Shown here piece by piece: positions 8,179 to 16,075 of a stretch of DNA of 26,495 bases (position 1 is its first letter; each line of letters begins with the position of its first letter). The position numbers and the translations under genes were made by a program. The stretch comes from JBPCQA01 sp050998615 (GTDB taxonomy: Bacteria > Actinomycetota > Actinomycetes > Propionibacteriales > Nocardioidaceae). The notes under the pieces were generated by a model. That model saw only the letters and a list, made by a program, of their open reading frames with translations, searched no databases and was not told the DNA's origin. Where the stretch lies: NCBI GenBank assembly GCA_050998615.1, contig JBPCQA010000016.1:1-26495 (forward strand), given 5' to 3'.

Positions 8179-8341
8179 AGAGCCCGCGCGGATAGGGGCG
8201 CTGGAAAGGGAGCGGGACATTCGCGCCTGGATGAGAAGGCCGAGGAGGGAAACGCACCGGGGGGTGCGCAGACCGACGAGACGCAGCCAGCCGGGATGCG
8301 AGGGCCCGCGAGCCCGGCGACTCCCTATCTGCGCGGGCTCT
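8179..8341. repeat. 163-base element with 19-base terminal inverted repeats (MITE-like)
   Basis: The left arm 8179-8197 (AGAGCCCGCGCGGATAGGG) and the reverse complement of the right arm 8323-8341 match at 18 of 19 positions. Between them are a hairpin (CGCACC 8253-8258 / GGTGCG 8263-8268) and no gene. The size and ends fit a non-autonomous transposable element. I see no clear target-site duplication. It fills the gap between the 2-hydroxyacid dehydrogenase and amidase genes, so it may be transcribed with them. Confidence 0.6.
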
Positions 8342-8358
8342 AGGAGCGGCCGCGCGGA

Positions 8359-8979
8359 TCACGTCGCCGTACCCGGCACGAATCCGAGCCTCTTGTCGAC
8401 GACGTTGAGAAGCTCGTCACCGTTCAGCCACCGTGTCGCGTTGTCGGCGAACTGGCGAGCAAGTCTGTCGCGCCAGCCCACCGTGTCGCCGGCCAGGTGC
8501 GATGGCACCGCCAATCCCGGCGTTGCCCACAAGGGGCTGTCGGCGGCTAGCGGCTCGGTCGAAAAGACATCCAACGACGCGGCGGCCAGCTGACCACTAC
8601 CCAACGCGAGCATCAGATCGCGCTCGTTGACGATGTCTCCGCGGCCGATGTTGACCAGATGCCCGCTGGGACGCATCGCCGTGAAGATCTCGGCATCGAA
8701 CAATCCTCGTGTCTGCTCGGTGAGCGGAGCCGCGATCAGCTCCTCGAAGAGCAGCTTGTCGACTCCCGCCGCGGCGACATGGATCCAGGACAGCGATCGC
8801 GCCTGCGGCCACGCGTCGTGGAGCGCCTGGGAGAAGTAATCCCAAAAGAACAGGGCGTCCGTATCCTTGAGCGCGGCGGCTAGCCCGGCGGCGTCGGAGT
8901 AGCGCACTTCGGCTCGCTGCTCGATCGGCTCCAGATGAGGCGGCCACTGGTCCGTCGATTCGCACAAGACGGTGATCAC
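8359..8979 (-). pseudogene. D-2-hydroxyacid dehydrogenase with the NAD-binding core deleted
   Basis: The frame gives 206 residues, where the family has about 310-330. The start (VITVLCESTD) and the first substrate-domain part up to WIHVAAAGVDKLLFEELI are normal. The next residues, AAPLTEQTRGLFDAEIF, belong to a point about 110 residues further on. The missing part includes the whole GxGxxG nucleotide-binding motif. The remaining end keeps NIGRG, DVFSTEPL, a histidine in VPSHLAGDTVGW and LNVVDKRLGFVP. Because the deletion is in frame, the reading frame survived, but the product cannot bind NAD in the usual way. The GTG start at 8979 lies behind a good promoter (9010-9038). Confidence 0.8.
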
Positions 8980-9009
8980 GGCTCGAGCGTCGGCGCTGGT
9001 CACTCGATG

Positions 9010-9043
9010 AGGGTAGGAATGTGCAGTAGGAGTGTCAACAATC
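9010..9043 (-). promoter_or_regulatory. Promoter with GntR-type operator over its -35 box
   Basis: On the minus strand TTGACA (9038-9033) is followed by a 17-base spacer and TACCCT (9015-9010), a good actinobacterial TANNNT -10 box. The start codon of the deleted dehydrogenase is about 30 bases further on. The -35 box is embedded in ATTGTTGACACT (9042-9031), an imperfect copy of the ATTGTYGACAAT motif. The 18-base motif 9043-9026 matches the one at 15146-15129 in 15 of 18 positions. Confidence 0.65.
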
Positions 9044-9329
9044 AAGCCGTTCCAGCAGTTGCCAGTCACCGTCGAGATGGCCAAGCTGGTCGGCGACGAC
9101 GTGGTGATTGCCAGCTGCACACAGGCGTTAACGGCCATCGCCCCGGCCGTGTGTGTCTACGCGTGCACTTCCGGCAGCTTCGTACACGGCGTGCGTGGCG
9201 AACACCTGCTGGTCGACGCGATGCGGGCGGCGGGTGCGCCGTGCGCACTCACCTGCCCCGCGCAGGCCCTGGAGGAGGCATTCCGTGACCGCCGAGCCAG
9301 CGGCTGCAGTGGCCAGCAAGGAATCAGGT
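9032..9329 (+). pseudogene. Asp/Glu racemase / maleate isomerase-type gene, internal fragment
   Basis: The recognisable part is about 9075-9300: DDVVIASCTQALTAIAPAV, then VCVYACTSGSFVHGVRGEH and AMRAAGAPCALTCPAQALEE. The YACTSGSF segment carries the first nucleophilic cysteine region of the Asp/Glu racemase, maleate cis-trans isomerase and arylmalonate decarboxylase superfamily. The N-terminal third, with the LLYPG motif, and the C-terminal half, with the second cysteine, are absent. The frame runs on into a lactate permease remnant. A matching N-terminal piece lies at 15183. I treat this as a dead fragment; the exact subfamily is uncertain. Confidence 0.6.
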
Positions 9330-10595
9330 CGAGCCGGCCAGGGCAGCACTGGCTGATCCGGCAGGCCACCGCCGACATCCGGGTGCAGACGTTGTTGATG
9401 GCGTAAGCATTCGGTGCGCTGATGGAAGGCCTTGTCGGGTTCGGCTTCCCGTGGGCGGTGGTCGCACCAAGCCTGATCAGCCTAGGGGTAGTCGATCTCG
9501 CGGCGATCCGGGTGGCCGCGATCGCCGACAACGCACCAGTTTCCTTCGGTGCGCTCGGTGCGCCGGTCCCCGGCTTGGCCGCGGTGACCGGGCTGCCGGT
9601 GATGGCCTTGTCGTCGTCGATCGGGCACATCGTGGCAATCCTGGCGCTGCTGCCGCTATGGATACTAATTTTGCTGGTTACCGGTTGGCGCGGGATCCGC
9701 GACGGCTGGCCGCTGGCTATCGTCGGCTCCATCTTGTGCTTCGCCGCACTGCTCCTGCTGGTCAAGGTGTGGCGGCCAAGCGGGTGCTCGGCTTTGGCGG
9801 CAAGGAACTCGAAAAGGAGGAGATCGCCGCGATTCAGGAGCGGGTGAGCGCCAGTGTCGGAGACGAAGGGCAGAAGCTGTCCCCGGTGCGTGGACTGCTG
9901 CCGTTCCTCATCCTGGTCGTGGTGGTCGTCGCGTGGACCGGTCCATGGTCGCCGCTGCCGAAGTACGTCCCCTTCGAGCCGACCGTCACCGCCGCAGCCT
10001 CGCTCGGTTCGGAGACGGTGTCGGCCTCCTGGTCGTTCGCCCCCGCATCGCCGGTACGGCGATCTTGGCTTCCTGGCTGCTGATTTTGCTGTATCTGCGG
10101 CCCGGCCTCGGGCAGCTGCGAGAGGTGTTCGTGCAAAGCTACGAACAGCTGTGGGCAGCCTTTCTGGTCGCGCCGATCATCTTCGGCCTCGCCTATGTCT
10201 TCAACTTCACCGGAATGGCCAGCACGATGGCGAACGGGTTCTCCAAGGTCGGCACCGTCTATATCGTGCTGGCCCCGATCCTTGGCTGGATTGGTGTCGC
10301 ATTGTCTGGCAGCAACACGTCAACCAACGCGGTGTTCGGCGCGTTCCAGAACCAGGTCGGGAAACTGCTCGGCGCGCCGCCCCTGCTGTTCCCGTCCCTG
10401 AACTCGATCGGCGCCGAGGTGGGCAAGCCGGTCGCGCCGCAGACCGCGAGCGTGGGTGTTGCCACCACGAAGATGGTGCGGCGTGAGGGCGATGTGATCC
10501 GCTACAACATGGGCTGGACCCTGGTCATCCTGGTCTACCTGATCGGCGTGGGAGCGTTGTACCTCTTCGTGATCCCCAGTCCCATGAGGTTGTGA
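9330..10595 (+). pseudogene. L-lactate permease (LctP family), truncated with stop and frameshifts
   Basis: LctP transporters are membrane proteins of about 500-560 residues for L-lactate or glycolate uptake. Here similarity begins at ADIRVQTLLMA and is broken by TAA (9404-9406) before AFGALMEGLVGFGFPW. It continues in the same frame through NAPVSFGALGAPVPGLAAVT to VKVWRP, shifts frame near 9778 (KRVLGFGGKELEKEE) and shifts again near 10000-10045 into RIAGTAILASWLLILLYLRP. The end is well conserved (NFTGMASTMANGFSKVG; SGSNTSTNAVFGAFQNQVGK; then EVGKPVAPQTASVG). The first 130 or so residues are missing, and about 25 more are missing around 9735. It cannot encode a working carrier. Confidence 0.85.
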
Positions 10596-10601
10596 TCGCC
10601 C

Positions 10602-10619
10602 CGCACCATCGCGGGTGCG
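10602..10619 (+). terminator. Hairpin after the lactate permease remnant
   Basis: CGCACC (10602-10607) pairs with GGTGCG (10614-10619) across a 6-base loop, just after the permease stop at 10595. A second weak stem (CACCC...GGGTG, about 10632-10648) follows. Both lie between convergent remnants. There is no U-tract. Confidence 0.4.
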
Positions 10620-10665
10620 CCCAAGCTGCCTCACCCCCAGTTCGGGTGGCTCAAACGTCAGCGGC

Positions 10666-11066
10666 TCAGTCGGGCAGGTCGGCGGGGATAATGGTCACAT
10701 CGAACGGGTCCGTCGCGGTAAGCGGCCGATCGCCGGTCACGCGCGCGATCTCGACGTACGCACCGTCTCGCAGCTCCCATGCGACCGACTCCGGCCCGTC
10801 CGGGCGGTCGGGTCGACAATCCAGTACGCCGGGCAGCCGGCCACTTCGAAGCGGGCCCGCTTCAATGCCAGATCGATGTGACGCGTGCGCGGCGACAACA
10901 CCTCCACCACAGGCACCGGCGCCGTCGGCGGGTCATGCTCGGTCAGGTCGCTCCTTCTCGCCACCAGCACATCGGGCTGCACGACCGTGTCATCGGCAAG
11001 GGCGACGTCGAACGGCACCACCAAGACCTTCAGGTCTGCCGGGCATGCCCAGATTCGACCCAGCGC
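10666..11066 (-). pseudogene. Uma2-family (DUF820, PD-(D/E)XK-like) protein, 5' truncated and frameshifted
   Basis: Uma2 proteins are about 190-residue relatives of PD-(D/E)XK nucleases. The visible piece begins in mid-protein at ACPADLKVLVVPFDVALAD, continues with VVQPDVLVAR, PVPVVEVLSPRTRHIDLALK and AYWIVDPTAR. Near 10795-10805 the frame must change; the other frame then gives DGPESVAWELRDGAYVEIAR followed by ATDPFDVTIIPADLPD and a stop at 10666-10668. The core D...EVLSP acid pair is present. The first 60 or so residues are missing: upstream of about 11066 the sequence belongs to something else. I regard it as dead. Confidence 0.75.
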
Positions 11067-11119
11067 TGCATCGGGCGTCCACAGGCACAGCGCAAGACGC
11101 CGCACGTGAGGTCGGGCCA

Positions 11120-11967
11120 GTGGGCAGCGGCTTGCGGGCCAAGGCTTTCAAAAGCATTCCACTGCGGTTCGGGCGATGCGGGGACGGCACCACCGCGATC
11201 GCCGGGAAACTACCCGACATGCACGCCGACATGTTGCGCACCAGACTGGAGGCGCTGAGCTCACCGCGTCGTGCCAGCGTCGCCGACCGGGCCCACACCG
11301 GCCGGGTCGGGGTCGCCGCCGGCGGTGCTGTTGGTGGGGGCGGGTGTTCCCAGGTCGACATCGACGGCGACCACGCCGACACCGAGATCGGCAGGCTCAC
11401 CTCGCAGCAACGACTCGGCCGGGCGATGTGTGGACTGATCGAATACCTCCCCGCCGAGGCCGCCGGACACGGCGACATCACCGCCACGCTCGTCGTCACC
11501 ATGGACCTGCACCAGCTACAGTCCGGGACCGGACAGGCGGTCTTGGACACCGGCACGGCGATCTCACCGGGCCAGGCCCGCCGGTTAGCGTGTAGCGCCG
11601 GGTTGGTGCCGATGGTGCTGGACGGGCCATCACGGATCCTCGACGTCGGGGCCGGTCGGCGGTTGTTCGACAAACACCAACGCCTCGCGCTCACCGTGCG
11701 CGACCAGGGCTGCGTGTGGCCCGGCTGCGACAGGCCACCGGCCCGTTGCGAATCGCATCATGTTCGTGAATGGTCCCGCGGCGCCAAACCGACCTGACCA
11801 ACGGCTGCCTGCTGTGCACCTGGCACCACCACCTTCTCCACAAGGGCGAATGGGCAGTAGTCATCGCCGCCGACGGTGTACCCGAAATCATCCCACCAAC
11901 CCGAATCGACCCACACCAACAACCCCTACGCAACCAACGCTTCCGGCGTCGTCGAGAACCCGGCTAG
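11120..11967 (+). pseudogene. DUF222 / HNH endonuclease (13E12-repeat type), 5' truncated and frameshifted
   Basis: This family is a repeated, possibly mobile gene class in actinobacteria, with a DUF222 domain followed by an HNH nuclease domain. The remnant starts inside DUF222 (LRFGRCGDGTTAIAGKLPDM, then ALSSPRRASVADR). It continues to RLFDKHQRLALTVRDQGC, WPGCDRPPARCESHHVREW, where a one-base loss near 11787 puts the rest (TDLTNGCLLCTWHHHLLHKG) in another frame. The HNH residues (CxxC, HH, N, HHH) are all present but split between frames. The first half of the protein is missing, replaced by the Uma2 remnant on the other strand. Confidence 0.85.
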
Positions 11968-12015
11968 CGGCACATGTGCCGAGACGACCCGCCGGGTTGG
12001 CACACCTGGCCGGCT

Positions 12016-12058
12016 GGTGGTTTCGAGACGCTCGCTGCCGCTTCCCTGCTCAACCACC
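12016..12058. repeat. REP-like palindromic repeat
   Basis: GGTGGTT (12016-12022) and AACCACC (12052-12058) frame a segment containing TTTCGAGACGCTCGCTG. Sequences of this kind (GGTGGTTTCGAGACGCTCGC ... CAACCACC) recur between convergent genes in several high-GC actinobacterial genomes; that is from memory and not checked here. It lies between the convergent DUF222 remnant and the Fe-S dehydrogenase gene and may act as a bidirectional terminator. Confidence 0.5.
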
Positions 12059-12078
12059 GCGGCTGGGCGCCGGCTGGC

Positions 12079-15035
12079 TCAGGCTTTTGGCCCCAGGTCC
12101 GAGTCAAGGCGGCCGGCGAGGACTTCGGCGAGGTGTCGCGCGCGGCGAGGGGTTTCCTGGGCGATCTGGGTCCGACAACTGAAGCCGTCCGCGATCACGA
12201 TCGTGCCGGGAAGAGCCTCGCGAACCGCCGGGAGGAGCACCCGCTCGCCGACTGCCCGGGAGATCTCAATGTGACCCTCTTCGAAGCCGAAGTTGCCGGC
12301 CACCCCACAGCAGCCGGAGTCGGGAAGCTCCGCGGCGATTCCGGCGGCCGACATCAGCGCCGCGTCCGGCGCGAAGCCCATCACCGAATGCTGATGGCAG
12401 TGCACCTGGACCAGTGCCGCGGCATCGACTTGCGGAGGCTGCCAATCGGGTGCGTGTCTGTTCAACAGCTCCGCCAACGTGTACGTCGAGTCCCTTGCCA
12501 GCCGAGCCAACGGATCGCCGGTGAGTAGCTGCACCGCGTCGTGGCGAAACACGGCTGTGCAGCTGGGTTCGAGCCCGACGATGGGGACTCCACCATCGAG
12601 GTACGGCCGCAAGGCGCTCAGCGACTTGCGAAGCACCCTGCGCGCCACCCCGAGCTGGCCCGTGGACAACCAAGTCAGCCCGCAACACACCGGCTGTGCT
12701 GGCACGTGAACCCGGAAGCCGGCCGCTTCCAACACGCGCACGGCACCTTGGGCCACCGCCGGCTCGAGGTAGTTCGTGAACGTGTCGGGCCACAACACCA
12801 CTCGTCCGCGAGAGCTTGAGCCAACCGGAGCAGGCCGACCGTGGAACCACCGCACGAACGACTGGTCGGCGAACGCCGGCAAGTCCCGTTGCGCGGCAAT
12901 GCCGCCGACCCGTTTCAGCAACCGTTGCGCGCCAGAGCCGGCGGCACGGTTGGCGACACTCGGCTGGTACGACGCAAGCCGCGCCCATACCGGCAGCCAC
13001 CCCATCGACCAATGAGAGCGCGGTCGGGCCCAGGGCCGATGCTGGTAGTGGTGATAGGTGAACTCGGCCTTGTAGGTGGCCATGTCCACGTTGACCGGGC
13101 AGTCGGAGAGGCAGCCTTTGCATGACAAACAGAGGTCGAGCGCGTCTCTCACCTCGGCCGATCGCCAGCCGTCGGTGATCAGGTCTCCTTCCAACATCTC
13201 CCACAACAGATGGGCGCGGCCGCGAGTGGAGTGTTGTTCTTCCAGAGTCACCTGATAGCTGGGACACATCACGCCACCCGACGTCTGCCGGCACACTTGC
13301 CCACACCCACACAGCGACGCTGCGCCTGCACGAAGCTGCCGGCGTCCCCGGAGTAACCGAACACGGTGAGCAGCTTGCGGTCCTTGGCCTGACCTGCGAG
13401 TCTCAGGTCGGCGTCAATGCGAGCAGGGTCGACGATGACGTGCGGGTTCATCAGCTGCTGCGGGTCCCAAATGCGTTTGACCGCGGCGAAGAGGTCGACC
13501 GCCTAGTCGCCGTACATCCGGCCCAACATCTCCGACCGGGCCCGGCCGTCCCCGTGCTCGCCAGACACGGATCCGCCGAGCGAGACGACAAGCTCGGTCG
13601 CCTCCTCGACGAACGAGCGATAGCGTCGCACGCCCGAGTCGGTGAGGAAGTCGAAGTCGATGCGCAGGTGCAGGCACCCGTCGCCGAAATGGCCGTACGA
13701 CGCCCCGGACAGCTGGTAGCGCCCGAGCAGCTCATCAAGGCTGTTCAGGTAGCCAGCAAGCTTGGCGGCCGGCACCGCGGCGTCTTCCCATCCGCCCCAG
13801 GCCTCCGCGCCGTCGACTCGTCTGGTCGCCAGCCCGGTGCCGTCGCGGCGACACCTCCACAGCACAGCTTGGGCGGCGGCCTTGGACACGACCGACGCGG
13901 CAACCGGCAAGCCGGTGTCCATCGCCGCCACCGACACGACACTCGCCGCTGCGGCGGCCTCGTCCTGGCTGGACCCGCCCACTTCGACTAGCAACCAGGC
14001 TTGGCCGGCCGGCATGCCAGCGGCGATCGCCTCGGCCCGCACCTGGTCGGGCAGCCGGTCGACCAGGGTGGCATTGATCGACTCCACCGTCAGCGGCCGG
14101 TGCGGCAGCAGGGCCGGGACGCAGTCGGCTGCCCGCGACGAGGTAGGAAAGCCCAAGACCAGCAGCACCTTCGCGGCTGGCAACGGGGTCAGAGCCACGG
14201 TGGCCCGCAGGGTGGTCGCCAGAGTCCCCTCACTGCCACACAACAGCCGCGCCACGTCATGGCCGCGCTCGGGGAGCAGCCGATCCAGGGCATAGCCGGA
14301 GATCCTGCGGCTGTACGGCGGGAAGCGGTGCCGGATAAGCAGGTCGTTCTCGTCAACCAATGCCACCAGCCGACGACAGAGCTCGCCTTCCCTGCCAGGC
14401 CGGTCAGAGAGCGCGTCCCGTCGAAGTCCGGCGTCCATACCGGGCTCGGGGACCCGCAGAGTCAGCCGCTCGCCATCGGCCAGCATCGCATCGAGTGCCA
14501 CGACGTTGTCCGCGGTGGTGCCCCAGGCTACCGAATGGGCACCACAGGCGTTGTTGGCGATCATCCCGCCGAGAGTGGCGCGGCTGCCAGATGACGGGTC
14601 GACACCGAACGTCAGGCCGTGCTTGGCGGCCGCCGTCGCCAGATCTGTCGGTACGACGCCGGGTTCGACCGTCGCGGTGCGCGACACCGGGTCGACGTCG
14701 ATGATCTGGTTGACATGCCGAGAAACGTCGATGACAACCCCACCAATGGCGTTACCGGCCATCGACGTACCCCCTCCGCGCAGCGTGACCGGCGCACCCG
14801 CGGCGCCCGTCAACGTCACGGCAGCTGCCAGGTCCTCGACGTCGGCCGGCAACACGACCAGATCTGGGACTCGGCGATAATTGGACGCGTCGGTCGCGTA
14901 GAGCGCGCGTTCCTTGACTCCAGAGAAGACGGAACCCCTCAGCTCGACGCGCAACTGCGCGGCAAGGGCGTCGCGATCAAATGCATCGCCGCCGGCGCCA
15001 GATTGCGGGCCGGGCGACGGTTCGGTGCCGGTCAA
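12079..15035 (-). pseudogene. FAD- and Fe-S-containing D-2-hydroxyacid (D-lactate type) dehydrogenase, broken
   Basis: These long enzymes (about 950 residues) oxidise D-lactate or other D-2-hydroxy acids and feed the respiratory chain. The FAD half (15035-13503) has the PCMH-type motif TLRGGGTSMAGNAIGG and GVDPSSGSRATLGGMIANNA. It ends in a TAG at 13503 right after LGRMYGD, where homologues continue; the same frame goes on with AVDLFAAVKRIWDPQQLMNP. At CVGVGKC, near 13310, the frame shifts, consistent with an extra TG. The Fe-S half then has GGVMCPSYQV, the cluster motif CLSCKGCLSDCPVNVDMATY and CCG-type motifs (PVCCGLTW, DSGCCGVAGNFG). Joined, the parts give about 970 residues. A TTG at 15035 is the first possible start. 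With two lesions it is probably inactive. Confidence 0.85.
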
Positions 15036-15128
15036 GGCCGGCTACCACTTCGGAAGGGCACGGCTGTCATCTCGGCTCCGATCGGGAGGTGGTCGAGCCC
15101 GAGGCAAGGCAGATCACCGAAAGCTCCT

Positions 15129-15146
15129 ATAGGATTGTCAACAATT
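15129..15146 (-). promoter_or_regulatory. Putative GntR operator upstream of the FAD/Fe-S dehydrogenase
   Basis: ATTGTCAACAAT (15134-15145) is a near-perfect palindrome. Read on the minus strand the 18-base motif AATTGTTGACAATCCTAT differs at only one position from 17708-17725 in front of the gabT-like gene. It contains TTGACA, but I see no good -10 box 17 bases away. It lies 93 bases before the dehydrogenase start and 37 bases before the racemase fragment on the plus strand. The GntR gene is 240 bases further on. Confidence 0.65.
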
Positions 15147-15182
15147 TACCTCCGCCAAAGACCCTCAGCCGAAAGATTCTGC

Positions 15183-15371
15183 ATGCCCGCCGCAGTATCG
15201 CCGCCCGTCGTGGGATTGTTGTATCCCGGGTTCGGAGCGGAGGCCGACTTCCCCGACCTCGTGCATCGACCCCAGGGCCTGGTGTGGCTCCCGCTCGTCC
15301 ACACGTCGGTAGGTTCCTGCGACGCGGGGGGGACAACCATGACCACCCGTGACAGCCACCCCGACCGTTAG
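15183..15371 (+). pseudogene. Asp/Glu racemase / maleate isomerase-type gene, N-terminal fragment
   Basis: The open frame begins MPAAVSPPVVGLLYPGFGAE and reaches LPLVHTSVG at about residue 43. LLYPG...AE-D-P and the VHTSVG strand form the first beta-alpha unit of this superfamily. After that the frame contains unrelated residues and stops at 15369-15371. The CTSG region that should follow is found instead at about 9150. The start lies just downstream of the operator at 15134, so it may still be transcribed. The fragment is too short to be an enzyme. Confidence 0.55.
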
Positions 15372-15388
15372 CGAGATGGAGCCCTGTG

Positions 15389-16075
15389 ATGGTCTCCCGC
15401 CCGGTCGTCGAACCGTTGGTTCGCGAGTCGACCCCTAGCATCATCGCCGACAAGTTGCGTGCCGCGATCAGCCAAGGCAAGTTCCCCGCCGGTGCGCAGC
15501 TTGGCGAGGCCGAGCTGGCCCGTGAGCTCGGCGTGAGCCGCGGCCCGCTTCGGGAGGGCATGCAGCGGCTGACCCAAGAGGGGCTCTTGGTGTCCATTCC
15601 CAATCGCGGGCTGTTCGTGGTGGAGATGACCGACGATGACGTGCGTGACATGTACGTCGCGCGGACCGCCGTCGAAAGGGCCGCCGCCGCCCAGATTCTT
15701 CAGGGAGACGACGTCCGGCAGGCAGCCGGCCGGCTGCTGGCCATTTGCAAGAAGATGGAGCGCGCTTCCGCCCGACTTGACCCAGTTGGCATAGGCGCCT
15801 GCGACATCGAGTTCCACGAGTGCGTGGTCGCGATGGCGCATAGCCCTCGGCTGTCCCGCATGCACAACACGCTGTTGACAGAAGCCCGGATGTGTATCAA
15901 TGCGCTTGGTGGCACCTATCCTGACCCAGATGTCCGGGTGCCCGAGCACCGCAGCATCGCCGAGGCGTTCGGGCTGGGCGACCCGGCTTTGGTGGACCGG
16001 CTGCTGATGGCTCACATGGACGACGCGGTGCAGCGACTGTCCATGGTCGTGCTTCCGGCATGCAAAGGCGGCTAG
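15389..16075 (+). CDS. GntR-family transcriptional regulator, FCD (FadR) subgroup
   Basis: DNA-binding repressor or activator of 228 residues. The winged helix-turn-helix (about 15-80) contains IIADKLRAAISQGKFPAGAQ, LGEAELARELGVSRGPLREG and GLLVSIPNRGLFV. The FCD ligand-binding domain (about 90-220) has the metal/ligand-contact positions D and H in DIEFHECVV, H in PEHRSIAEA and H in MAHMDDAV. Such regulators usually sense a carboxylate produced in the pathway they control. A GTG at 15386 directly precedes the ATG at 15389 and either may serve as start. The stop overlaps the stop of the gabD-like gene by three bases, tail to tail. Likely targets are the three ATTGTYGACAAT sites in this window (inference). 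Confidence 0.92.
   Translation: MVSRPVVEPLVRESTPSIIADKLRAAISQGKFPAGAQLGEAELARELGVSRGPLREGMQRLTQEGLLVSIPNRGLFVVEMTDDDVRDMYVARTAVERAAAAQILQGDDVRQAAGRLLAICKKMERASARLDPVGIGACDIEFHECVVAMAHSPRLSRMHNTLLTEARMCINALGGTYPDPDVRVPEHRSIAEAFGLGDPALVDRLLMAHMDDAVQRLSMVVLPACKGG

Noticed and set aside
8158..8220. N-terminal extension of the amidase
   Set aside because: It runs into the inverted-repeat element, and GGGAGGA clearly marks the ATG at 8157.
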